From assembly GCA_018343915.1 (NCBI GenBank), contig JABRWF010000008.1, forward strand, positions 2,790,001-2,854,000: a stretch of 64,000 nucleotides of DNA. Direction: 5' to 3'. The notes beneath the pieces are model-generated. The model was not told the DNA's origin. It searched no databases and worked only from the letters and a program-made list of their open reading frames with translations. How positions within the stretch are numbered: position 1 is the stretch's first letter; each line of letters opens with the position of its first letter. Shown here piece after piece: positions 16,010-27,664 of this stretch. The stretch is from Agroathelia rolfsii (taxonomy: Eukaryota; Basidiomycota; Agaricomycetes; Amylocorticiales; Amylocorticiaceae). Position numbers and translations under genes: made by a program.

Positions 16010-16637
16010 GCTGAGAGCATGGAAAATGACAAGCATAATTCATATAGTGCATTATATATTACAGTGTTCTCATCGGCAATATGTCCTTGCATCACGTTGA
16101 CAAGGATTTCTGGTTTGGTTGCATTTCTGGGCCTGAGCTGCACGTGTAATAGATGCCGCAGGTCTTATGCACGCGGATATTATAAGCTCAAGTTCGAAGT
16201 GGAAGACAGGGTCAGTGTGATTACGGTTCATATTAGTGTCTAGCTCCGAAGTTACTGCGAGTGGGAGTTGCGGGATTAGATCAGCCGGCGAGCCCACTGT
16301 CCGTCGATGCCGCGCCTTCTTTAGTTAGCTTACATGTATTATTCCAAAAGTCAAAGAAGACTTGGAATGGTGGGATAATAAGTATAATTTTCAAAGGGTG
16401 CTAAACGAGCTATTTCGGAGAATACACAATAGATGTGCACAACTGAAACAGGCCAGTAGCTGCAAGGGTCTATCACAAGGGCGTATAGTCACGGGGTGTC
16501 CAATCTATTCCAAAATGTATCATACTAGTACTAGTAAGACATCAAATAATTTCGCTCAGATGAACCCGTGAAGTTCTCTTGATAACTAATTAAGGAAAAT
16601 AAACCTGTTTATCTAGCTGACGTCGATTCCCGTTTTC
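16010..16637. other. Spacer with promoter of GH95 copy A
   Basis: 628 bp between copy A and the stop of copy B. Apart from the TATA-like box near the copy A start, I recognise no gene, RNA or repeat. Confidence 0.5.
16053..16058 (-). promoter_or_regulatory. Probable TATA box, GH95 copy A
   Basis: On the minus strand a TATATAATGCAC-like box sits about 45 bp upstream of the ATG. Equivalent boxes lie at 20681-20686 (copy B), 25405-25410 (copy C) and 31664-31669 (copy D), 36-50 bp before each start, which supports a conserved core promoter. Confidence 0.55.
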
Positions 16638-19600
16638 TCAAGAAATTGTGATGGTCGTAGTGGACCCTTTAGCCAGCACGACGGTCAAGGTAGTACCACT
16701 TAGATGAGGTGTCCCATTCGTGGCGGAAACCTTCTTCCCGCTGAAAGATCCAGAGTGCAAGACAATAGTTCGCAACTCGATTGCCTGGTCAGCACGAAGG
16801 GTGAACTTGGTCACTGCACTGTTGGACCACGCCAAATCGATACCCAGTCCATCTCGAAGACGACCACCAGTAAATGAGCCTGAAGGCCAGTTAAATGGCA
16901 AAGCTGGGAGGAGATTTACTTGTGTAACATTGCGATACCTTTGGAATTATAATTATTGACCTATAAGAAAAAAAGATATTATATATATGGGAAGAACGTA
17001 CTCTTTGGTAGAGTCCAAGCTCTGGAACAACATGTTGATTACGGCAGCTGGTGAGCCACCATTGGCATCCATCTAAGAGGATAGAAATGCGTCAAAGTGC
17101 TAGCACTGTGATCAAACTTGCGATGTGTAATCACCTGAAAGACCGAATCATGTCCCTCAAGCATACTTAAGAGGTTACCTATTCCAGAAAATTGAGACAG
17201 AAAAATCAGTAGCTGAAGAGAGGAAAAATACCATTCAGGTTCTCATAAATGGTGTAGCGGTATTCGAAGCCCGCCCAGCTGGCGTTCTTCAGGCCGCTTG
17301 CCACGACAGAACGCATAATCTTCTCCCATCCTATGTAACATGTAAATATAGTGACGAAAATAAATAACACATTATAATCTACCTGCGTTGCTGTCGTAGG
17401 TTCCATTCCCGCGAGCCAGAAGGGAAACTGAAGCAGCATCCAAAATCGATTGGTTGCCAAGTGATTGACCGTAGTATCCACTTATTTCCCATCCAGGATA
17501 TACTCCAAGCAAGTGGCTCAGATGACGATGTAGGTCAGTTTGATTATCCATGTCGATTTTGTATTCTATAGCGTTCGATATGAGGTGAGGTATAATTCAT
17601 GTTAAACAAATCACTTACCTTGAAGCTGGCCCCAGCTGCCGATGCGCATTCCAGGGTATAAACGCTGCAATGAAGAGGTAACATTAGATATGAAAACTGT
17701 GTCTTGATCCTCCGCAACCTCGTAAACTTTGAGGATGTTGTGTAAGAGCTCGAAGATTTGCTGTAAAAAAATGATCAAGTTCCGAAGCTCGTGCCAGTGC
17801 CAACGAACGTAGACGTACCTGCTGATTCCAAGTGCATGCAAGGGTTACAGGGTCTTTAAGAACGCGTTAGTTTCAGTTGATGATTGGTTCTGACAAAAGA
17901 GTCTGATCCTCACATTGCTCTGGAGAGTTGCAAGGAGCGACAACGTAAGTGCCATCATTGAAGTATGTATCTTTCACCAGGAAACTCATTTGGAATTTAG
18001 CATGAGCCTATTGATCCGTAATAAATTTCATGGCAAGGACGCTTCAAGGGGCATGATCATATGTTTACCTTCATCAGGGGGTAAGTGACAGATTTGAAGA
18101 AAGAGGTATCGCTAGGATTGTAAATGTAATGATCATACAAATGTTGGAGCAACCATGCAGGGGATGCCTGTGAACGGGATGATCATGATCAACAATGGGA
18201 TATGAATATTCTGATCATCACTTACTGTAAAATCATTCCTACGCAACATTCATCACGTCATTGATCAATGCGATGTCTACGAAATTAAGGCACTCACCAT
18301 TCAGGATCATACTCTCCGTTACCGTAATATCCTTGCAGTCCAGTATAACCAAACAAATTAGAGGATGTATGGAAAACATAACCATCCGCTCCATATAGAA
18401 TTTTAGCTGTATCAGTCCCACGATCTTTCATAGCATGCTATTTTTAAAAGAAAAAATGAATATCTTATGGTTCAAAGAAAGAAAGAACGAACGAACCAGC
18501 ATCCAGTTCCCCATATTTTCTATTCCTTGTGCAATTCCAGTAGCCTCACCAGACCACTGCATCATTTGCTACTCATCATATGAGCAGTATCAGTCATGCT
18601 TAATTTGAGGTGTGCGCTTTGCCTTACTAGATTAATATCGTAATGGAAATCAGCACCCCAAGGGTTCCTCGGGTCAATAGCCCAAATTCCTTGCAAGTTG
18701 GGAGGAACAAAGGCGTTCTTCAATCTCGTACTTGAGATGAGTAAATGACGACCAAAGCTTTAATAAAATAGATGAGTACACATGTATGAAAGGAACCCAC
18801 AGCTAGCTTACCTATAAACCAGATATTCGAGAAGAGGAGAACCAACATAGATGTCATATTCATTGATCAGCTCGTCAGTCGGTGACGCGATGGCGGTGGC
18901 ATTATGTCCTTGGCCAATGTCGAGTGTGAAGGCATGCGATAATGCAGAATAGTCGGAGATATGAGCAGCTGAAGCAAGTGAGAAAGCAGAGTTAAGAAGA
19001 TAGGTTCTTTTCGGCTCACAAAGAAGATTTTGCAAAGGCGTTTTGACTGCTGCGGCCAGGTTACTAACTACGGCCGTATGAGGGTCCGCACCGTGGCAAG
19101 TGTATCCGGATGCTTTGTTGCATGTTTGAAGGTCGAATCTAAAAACAATAGAATTATATTACGAACGTAAGTCAAGTGCCAATAGAGCACTAACTCAGTT
19201 TCGCCTGTCCAAATGATCCAGCTTTCTTTTGCTCCTGTAACCGAAAGTGTACCATCACTTGCGCATGAGATATTACCACCTGTTACGCCTACATATCCTT
19301 GTACTTCGTAGAGCATAGGCTGAGCAATTCCATCTGTTGTATCGTTCAGACGTCCTCTCTGAACAATGGTTTGGTTTGAAGTTGAACAAGTGGCTGGGTG
19401 AGCGCATTAATTAATCCTACGATTTCTCTTTTGAAAAAGCTCCCTCATATACCTTGGGGGACGGTTCCAACGGGTGTTGATAACGAATAATTTAATGAGA
19501 GTACGGGCTCGTTGGCTGTGGTATGTGTGATGCAAACCTGGGCAGGGTAGCTACAGAAAGATACACTATGGGGGTATCAACTCGAATGAATGTTTTCTAA

Positions 19601-20631
19601 TTGATTCAGATTAAAATCGTCATCTTACCGGTTGTATACAATGTGGCCAGTAGTCCAACTAATGTTCACCAATCCCTGGTCCATATCAAGGACACGAGTG
19701 TAGCTCGTAATTTCAGAGTCAGCGATGTTTGAAGTAATGTTGATGATGCCTGCCGTCGAATAAGAGCCCTAAAGTGAGTAGACATGATATTAGTTCCTCG
19801 AAAAGTCTGCAGACTCTATTTCTTTACATAATCTGGATCATTTCCATTTCCCATGAGGGCATCAACAGCTAGAGGGATCATGCATCATAAGCTAAGGTAT
19901 GAGGGTATATCAAGGAAATTAGGCTTACAGCCTAGACCAGTAGACATGATGCTTCGACGTGCTGCCAGTAGGGCTGCCCTGTCTATGGATGTGATGAGGC
20001 CGATTCTGGTACTTGCTTATACAACCTACATTGTGGGATTTCCGAGGCGGGTCCATTCTTTCAAGAGATCAGAGATGTTATCAGCCAGAAGCTGAGCAGA
20101 CTACATACTCCGGCAGAGTAAGTTGAATTACGAAAAGGCCTTGTCGCTCATCAAATTGATGTCCAAAACGGAGTTATATGAAACTCTTACCCTCCTAGCC
20201 ACAGTGTGGCAATGTTGATCTTCATCGTCGTTCAACGGTTAGACAGCTCCAGAATACATGCTTTATGGTGATACGCACATAGTGTGCATCGTTGGAAGGA
20301 GCTCCAAGGATACTCTCCCCAAGATAGCTACCTATACTTAATATCGATACCCCTACAAAATAGTGTCAAACAGCTGATTCACCCGTTGCCAATAAGGTAA
20401 GAGCCAGTATAGAAGTCGAGGCCTGAGCAATGGGACTATTATCAGGAGAAACTTCTCCAGATATAGCGTTGGCATCATACCCGGGCCCTTAGACCATAAT
20501 GTGTTGAGGCTTGACGGACGAATACTTGTTGAATAATTGTTTGGAGGAGCTATCAGTGCCACTGATGCGCTCGTAAAGCCGAGACTGGCAGACGCAAAGG
20601 TGCAGGCTAGAGTGAGCAGTGACAAAACCAT
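16638..20631 (-). CDS. GH95-family alpha-L-fucosidase-like glycosidase, copy B
   Basis: Second member of the array, with the same exon layout as copy A. The start at ATG 20631 gives a signal peptide (MVLSLLTLACTFASASLG). Landmarks are YVGVTGGNISCASDGTLS, GAKESWIIWTGETE, GRHLLISSTR, VPPNLQGIWAID, ADFHYDIN, QMMQWSGEATG, an APC-SPE segment near 17930-17960, TDLHRHLSHLLGVYPGWEIS and GGRLRDGLGIDLAWSN. It ends at 16638. The protein is about 800 residues, as in copy A. The usual GH95 Asn-x-Asn pair appears as Asp-x-Asn. Secretion and a cell-wall or host-glycan substrate are inferred from the family and the signal peptide. No disabling lesion was seen in the exons traced. Confidence 0.85.
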
Positions 20632-21365
20632 GACCGGAAGAGGTCACTAAGCTGAGCCAGCAGGATCGTGTCCAGTGTGTTATATACCATCACAATGTCG
20701 CCGGCTATATTATTCCATCACATTTTTTTAAGATGGAAAATACTAGTCGCATGGCCAATGTTGGATTCTTGGGACCTGAACTACACGTGTAAAAGATACC
20801 GTGAAGCGGAAGCGGACATTGTAAGGTTTGTTACTCAAGAATCCTTTTGATTATGGTTCAGTTAGAAGAACCACACCGAAATTACTCCGTGAGTCCGATT
20901 CAACTGAGTGGAGCGAACGTCGAGGTGTGCCGAGGAGCGGATGGCGCGCCGTATTGGTTCTGACATTTGCTCCGCTCATTCAACACCGCCTTTGCTCAAC
21001 TAACCGCCAATTAATCCATAAGCTTAGAATATGAATAAACAAGCCAAAATTAATTCCCTGCTTTTGACTCTATCTGGCTCCATCTTCAGGTATGAAGATC
21101 TGGTCTGAACCCGAACAACAAGCTCGAAGGAGGACATAAAACCTTCATGCTTAGGCAGTGGTGTGACCATCAAGCCGTGTAATTCCGGATGTAACATAAA
21201 TGAAAAGGCGGTTATTCTAATTTTGGAGCTTAAAGTCATCCTTGTTGCTCTTGTCAGCAAGCGAGCAGCCCTCACTGCAGCAGATTTGGAGTACTTGTCC
21301 GGAAAGATTTGTACAAAGATGTAAGATCACTTCGAAAAGCAACTCGGTTAAGTTTACACTTCTAT
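20632..21365. promoter_or_regulatory. Spacer with promoter of GH95 copy B
   Basis: 734 bp. The TATA-like box at 20681-20686 precedes copy B. Sequence around 20,925-20,955 (GGAGCGGATGGC) is recognisably related to the upstream regions of copies C and D, so the promoters were duplicated with the genes. No other gene is seen. Confidence 0.55.
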
Positions 21366-24300
21366 CTACGAAATCGTGACTGTCGTGGTTTCTCCTTTAG
21401 CTAGAGTGATCGTTAGCGTAGTACCACTAAGAGATGGGCTTCCAGACGTCGCAGTAGCTTTCTTTCCACTAAAAGAATTGGAATGGAACACCACCGTGCG
21501 CGCTTCGATAGATCTATCGGAACGAATCGTGAACTTGGTCACAGAGCTGTTCGACCAGGCTAGATCAATTCCTAGCCCATCTCGAAGGCGACCGCCTGTG
21601 AACGAGCCGGAAGGCCAGTTGGAGGGTAAGGCCGGGAGTAGGTTAACCTGAGTCGCATTTCTATACCTTTTGCAAATGTTAGCGTTGATATGGAAAAAAA
21701 TCTGTCCAAAAGATGCGTACTCTTTGGTGGAGTCTAGGCTTTGAAAAATCATATTGACTACAGCAGCAGGAGATCCGCCATTTGCGTCCATCTTTAGAAA
21801 TATTGAATATGATGTCTCTGGATATTCGATTTAATTTTCGGGTTTTGATATTACTCACTTGGAAGAGACTCGTGTGTGAGTCGTACATGCTCAAAAGGTT
21901 ACCTGTTTTGTATAAATGAGAAAATGAATTTAAGGAGAATAATAAGCAATCACCGTTCAGATTGTTCCAAATCATATAACGATATTCAAAGCCTGCCCAA
22001 CTGGCATTTTTCAGGCCGCTTGCAACTACAGAACGCATAATTTTCTCCCATCCTATAGATATTTGAGAGTCGAAGCATGGATAGATCATAAAAGCCATTT
22101 ACCTGCATTAGAGTCAACAGTACCATTTCCACGAGCATTTAAAGAGACCGCGGCAGCGTCCAAAATCGACTGGTTTCCGAGCGATTGACCGTAGTATCCG
22201 CTGATTTCCCATCCAGGATACACACCAAGCAGATGGCTCAAATGACGATGCTGATCCGTTTGATTGTCGATGTCGAGCTTGAATTCTGCATTTTGTGTTA
22301 ATTATATCAATTTGCTTGATGAAAATATTCCGACCTTGCAGTTGACCCCACCGGCCAATGTGTACACCAGGATAAAGGTATTGCAATGTTGATGTAATAT
22401 TGGAGATGAACGTGGTGTCTTGGTCACCGGCTATTTCGTATACTTTCAGAATGTTATGGAAGAGCTCGAAAATTTGCTATAGGTTAAATTAGTATTAGTT
22501 CAATATCGCTAACGGTATTCGTAAGCGTAAATATCCATACCTGCTGGTTCCAGGTACATCCAAGACTAACAACATCTTTAAAGATGAATTTTAACAAACG
22601 AAGAAATAATTGTGTAAAACAAATATACCCTTTTCCGGAGAACTACAAGGGGCAATAACGTATGTACCATCTTTGAAGTATTCATCCTTTTGCAAAAATT
22701 CCATTTGAAATTGGGCATGAGCCTAATTCAATCATAATGAGGTGCTGTGTGGCTTTGACATCAAAGGAGCATTACCTTCATAAGAGGATAAGTAACGGTC
22801 TTAAACCATGTCGTATTTCTTGGATTGTAAATATAATGATCGTATAGATGTTGAAGTAGCCATGCAGGCGCAGCCTAAACATATTAGATATCTAGATCAG
22901 CTGAAAAGAACAGAAATCAATGATATTGTCTTACGGTAAAGTCAGACCTAACATCGAAAGTAAGACGAGCGATAATATTGATAGGACCTTATTGAAGTAC
23001 TTAGTATACGTACCAATCTGGTTCATAATCTCCATTCCCATAGTTTCCTTGCATACCAGTGTAGCCAAACAGATTGGATTGAGTGTGATAGACATAGCCA
23101 TTCTCGACACCATACAAGATCTTGGCTGTATCGGACCCACGGTCTTGCAAAGCGTACTAATAAGATGGCGTCAGTTTCGCTACCATTCAAAAAAGGAGCA
23201 GGGTGCTAACCCATATCCAATTTCCCATATTTTCTATGCCTTGTGCAATGTTGGTGGCCTCCCCAGACCATTGCATCATTTGCTAGATGATCCGTTAGAA
23301 CAAGGCCCATACATAAGGCATTTATTATATTCATTATCCTACCAAGTTGATATCATAGTGGAAGTCAGCTCCCCAAGGGTTATTTGTTTCAACTGCCCAT
23401 ATTCCTTGAAGATTGGGTGGAAGGAATGTGCTCTTGAGTCTTGTGCTTGAAATCAATAGATGGCGACCGTAGCTGCCGAAAACAACACAAATAAGTACGC
23501 ACGCACTAAGAAACAATTGAAATACCCACCTGTAAACCAAGTACTCAAGAAGAGGAGAGCCAGTATCAAAATCGTAGTCATTCATTAATTTATCAGTAGG
23601 TAATGCAATAGCCGATGCATTGTTTGCTTGGCCGATATCGAGTGTGAAGGTATGTGCCAGCGCAGAATAATCAGCAACATGGCCGACTGGATGATATGAT
23701 CATTTAGATGTATAATCAGATGCAGAACACAACCTCCGATATTGGACCTACGCAAAAGGCTAGACAGAGATGTCTGGTTTGCCGCAGCCAAGTGGCCGAC
23801 AACGGCCGCATGTGGATCCACGCCATGACAGGAGTACCCAGATGCCTTGTTACATGACGTAAGATCAAATCTAAGGTTGCCTTGTCAGCTTATGGCATGA
23901 AAGTCATAGCCATTAGCCACTGACTCAGTATCGCCCGTCCAGATTACCCAGCTCTCCTTTGCACCCGTTACAGATAGAGTTCCGTCGCTTGCACAAGATA
24001 AATGACCTCCAACAGACCCTACATATGCTTGAATCTCATAGAGCATGGTTTTCGCTATGCCATCCGTCGTATCATCCAAGCGACCTCTTTGTATTATCGT
24101 ATGATTGGAAAGAGAGCATATGGCTATTTGGGAGACCTTTCAGCAAACCTGAATGGGTTACGACAACACTGGAAATAGATTAATATACCTTGTGGAACTG
24201 TCGTAACGGGTGTTGACACTGAATAAGTTAACGAAAGAACCGAAGCATTAGCCGTAGTATGTGTCACGCAAACTTCTGCTGGGAAGCTACAGAATGTTAC

Positions 24301-25355
24301 ACTAGACAATGGATCAGAGAGGAATCGGATCGAATAAAATGGAGTCGATTCGATCATCATACCGGTTGTATGCCACATTCCCGGCAGACCAGCTAATGTT
24401 CACAAGACCTTGGTCCATATCTAGAACACGAGTATAGCTTGTGATAGAAGCATCGGTAATATTCGATGTGATATTGAGGTAGCCGGCCGTTGAGTACGAT
24501 CCCTTCAAACATCAAAGCTTTCAATGTGGCTTATTCATGCTTGTCAAGTAGATGTATTTTCTCACATAATCTGGGTCACCGCCATTTCCCATGAGGCCAT
24601 CGACAGCTAGCAATAGAAATGAGCTGAAATAAGATCATAATAGTAAGGAAACCAACATCCATATCCCGTTGACATGATACTTTCCCGTGCATTAGTTAGG
24701 ACCTCACGATCTAAGAAATAAGATGAGATATCATCATATCACTAGCAACACCTTCAAACCGTATTACTTTCACTTACAGTATGGTATTTCTGAAATTGGG
24801 CCATTCTGACTAGAACATAAGAAAAGAGATGATAGCAAAACTAAGAATGATACTTACCCCACCAGAGTAGGTTGAATTACGAAAGGGACTGCATTACGCT
24901 AATAGTTAAAAGTGGGTTAGAAACATAAATGAAAAACTCTCACCCTCCTAACCATAGCGAGGCAATATTGATCTACTGGGTCGTTAGCGCGAAAGATTGT
25001 ACTTATGGCTTAGGTATACATACATAATGCACGTCGTTGATCGGGTCTCCAAGAATGCTTTCCCCAAGGTAACTGCACAAAATTAACTCGTATTTCGATT
25101 TTTGATAAGTTGATTCATACCCGTTTCCGATAAGATAGGATCCAGTGTAGAAATCAAGTCCTGGGTAGGCAAACGTTTAATAAACAACTCAAACTCTACA
25201 TTCCGTCAAACAGTACCAGGACCCTCGGACCAAACAGTGTTAAGGCTTGACGGGCGTGTACTAGTTGAGCGATTATTCGGAGGAGATATCAGTGTCACTG
25301 AAGCAATTGCAAGCCCTATAGGCCAGAGGGCAAGGCATAGTAGTAGGAGACCCAT
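21366..25355 (-). CDS. GH95-family alpha-L-fucosidase-like glycosidase, copy C
   Basis: Third array member. ATG 25355 starts MGLLLLCLALWPIGLAIA, a signal peptide, followed by SVTLISPPNN. The exon order matches copies A, B and D. Landmarks: YSTAGYLNITSNITDASITS, VCVTHTTANASVLSLTYS, GAKESWVIWTGDTE, GRHLLISSTRLKS, LPPNLQGIWAVETNNPWG, ADFHYDIN, APCSSPEK, TDQHRHLSH, GWEKIMRSVVASGLKN and GGRLRDGLGIDLAWSN. Large blocks, including introns, are almost identical to copy D, which points to recent gene conversion. The frame appears open in the exons traced. Confidence 0.85.
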
Positions 25356-25812
25356 GTCGGATGCACTCACTGTGCTTTGTAGTACAGCGCATAGTATAGT
25401 GCATTATATACAACAGCATCATTACCAACAATACACAGATCACTTCCTGGAGAAAACATGGAATATTCAAATATTCATGTCGTCACTACTATACTTTGGA
25501 AGTCTCGTTGCATATGCAACACCGTCTAAATTTACTACATAGAAGAGCATCCCAATATCATTGTGACAGATGACTTGCCTATCAGATCAACGAGGTGCGC
25601 GAAGGAGCGGGCCAGTAACTAGCCGAGTACAAGTCAAAGATGGCGATGTTAGCAGTACTCACTATGGTGACTGGAGTCTGAGTTGCAGCCTTACCTCCTG
25701 AAATTGACACGGAACAGAAGTCGTGAAGCGTGCGGATAATTGATCATGAGTGCAGGAGTAGAAGCACAATTCATGTTCAGCTGATCCTAGTTTGTTCATG
25801 TGGTATTTCATT
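25356..25812. promoter_or_regulatory. Upstream region of GH95 copy C (paralogous empty site)
   Basis: Aligns with the region upstream of copy D through GAAGGAGCGGGCC. CGGGCC occupies 25608-25613. Beyond this point copy D is interrupted by the giant element, and the right flank of that element resumes weak similarity to this region. The TATA-like box is at 25405-25410. Confidence 0.65.
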
Positions 25813-26047
25813 TTAGTGTTGCAGCGGCCTTGGCTCGGCTCAAAGCCGCCGGCATTGGCCCATAAACTGAACACACGTAGCAGTGGTAACATAGGCCTTT
25901 CGGCCTGACAAAATAAATAAATCTCTGTCTACCATAAGCTGCGGCTTAGGCTTACCCAAGTTCTAGATCAAAGTCCAAGCTGCCCAGTAAAATCCTGACT
26001 CAGCCTTGACCAGCCTGGCTCACAAGCCGAGCTCCCTGCAACACTAA
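25813..26047. mobile_element. 235 bp MITE-like element with 12 bp perfect inverted ends
   Basis: Begins TTAGTGTTGCAG and ends CTGCAACACTAA, a perfect 12 bp inverted repeat. The interior has GGCTCGGCTC and GGCTTAGGC repeats. The termini resemble hAT-type ends, but I could not see a convincing 8 bp target duplication. It is non-coding. Confidence 0.6.
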
Positions 26048-26690
26048 TAATTATTTTGGTATTAACGTTCGGTGGCCCTTTGCCAGTTGTTAGCTTCACC
26101 TCTGTGGCTTGGTGGTGTTGTTCCCTGTCACGTGTGCTTGTTTTATTATTATTAACTTATTTTAACTCCCATCATGCTACTAAGGTAAATCGGAGTTCAG
26201 GGGAGAACCCTGGCTCTGGGCAGGAAAAATGTAGATGACTAAAGTGGGAGGGGTATGTGTGTGCGGCGGATTGTGGTGTCAGCGCATCGGTCACGGTGAC
26301 AGGTTCTAGAGCCGTATACACAGTAGGTAATATAATAAAGGGTGGAAGGTGAAGTCATGTGTGCTTGTCCGCGTACATGGTAGTAGTAGCATCGGATCAT
26401 CCCTTTTGTCAACCTACCCGTTTAGAGCATAGACTGTATGGGGATATCCAAATAAATTCTCAATATTCCTTCTGCATTCTCAAGCTGCTCACGGTGTGGT
26501 TTTATGACTTGCATAATCATACGTCGACTAGTTTGACCGTGTACTAGTAATTATCTCTCCCCCCCCCCCCAACACTCTATCTTTCAAATTGACGAAGATG
26601 CTCACTGCGGCTTTCTCGATCCCGCTAGCTTCTTTTTTAGTTTCACACATAATGTGTCTCGTCCCATTCAATATACGATTTGAATCGGTA
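26048..26690. other. Intergenic, no gene seen
   Basis: 643 bp without recognisable coding content. It contains a run of about 12 C residues near 26561. Confidence 0.4.
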
Positions 26691-26960
26691 TGTGAGAACC
26701 GCGCCAACAGAATGACACAGAGCTCGATAGGACAGGGGAGGGAAGAAAGAGATCACGAAGGAGGATAACAAGTAGACACGGATCACACGAAGACACAAGA
26801 GGGCAGATCACTGGTGTTGATTCAACGAAGAGCTAATGGTGCTCTTCTAGTAGACTATATATACATGTGTGAGAACAAGAGGAAAGGATAGCTACTGAAA
26901 CCGATGATGTAATTGACTTGGTAAGGTGTTGGAACTGAGACCTGGAATAATCACGAGGTG
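26691..26960 (-). mobile_element. Possible solo-LTR fragment
   Basis: On the minus strand a TATATATA box near 26857 is followed by about 165 bp of leader-like sequence ending GGCGCGGTTCTCACA, i.e. a CA terminus at 26691. This is how an LTR R-U5 end looks. No partner LTR or target duplication was identified, so the call is tentative. Confidence 0.3.
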
Positions 26961-27061
26961 TCGAGTAAGCTAGCATAAGAAATAAACAAAATGAGACAGA
27001 GATGAATAATGACAGAAATCAGTCAAAGGAACAATAGAGTAAATTGCGACAAGAGATAAAG

Positions 27062-27221
27062 GCTGAGACATAATGAAATAAGAATGGAGATTGAGTCGGA
27101 AATCAAGAGAGGAATGATGACGAACACCTATGCCGTTAGATAGAAACTGAGACATGGTGAGATGAGAATGGAGATTGGGCAGGAAATCGAGAGATGAATA
27201 ATGATGAACGACTGCGTCGTC
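27062..27221. repeat. Two-unit tandem duplication, ~80 bp
   Basis: CTGAGACATAATGAAATAAG followed by ATGGAGATTGAGTCGGAAAT recurs about 85 bp later as CTGAGACATGGTGAGATGAG and ATGGAGATTGGGCAGGAAAT, continuing to GATGAACGACTGCGTCG. It is diverged and non-coding. Confidence 0.6.
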
Positions 27222-27459
27222 TCATGGATCGAATCCGCGCGGCATGATGACAAGGTGGTCATGACACGGTAGAATAAATACCAGACCAGAACCTATTTGC
27301 ACTACTGTTTGATCGTATGCCCCATTTCCGAAAGCCAAGGGAGAAGCTGAAGCATAGGTCAGGATTGACTTTTTTGCTCTCAATCCTTTTAATTTATCAT
27401 TTGGAACACATCAATCAAATGACCCAGAGGGCAGTTCGAATTATTTATTTTGGCTACTC

Positions 27460-27645
27460 ATGTGGATTTTAAATTCTATCACACTCGACATGAAAAAAGG
27501 TTTATCTGAGTAGTGCTGAGCAAATGGATTACCTTGAACCTAGCCTTAGATATCAATACACACGCAGGATATAAATGCTGCCTCATTGAAGAGGCCTCGT
27601 TGAATATAAACGCTGCACCTTGATCTTGATCGCCTGTTGAGGAGA
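27460..27645 (-). pseudogene. Relic fragment of a GH95 gene
   Basis: Short blocks match the GH95 genes at the exon/intron junction before the region encoding YPGMRIGSWGQLQ: TTACCTTGAACCTAGCC, CAGGATATAAATGCTGC and TTGATCTTGATCGCCTG, compared with 17615-17710 in copy B. The upstream part (TTTTAAATTCTATCACACTC) matches the preceding intron. The fragment is short, diverged and without an open frame. It is evidence for a further copy lost between copies C and D. Confidence 0.6.
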
Positions 27646-27664
27646 ATTTATACTATATATTTAT

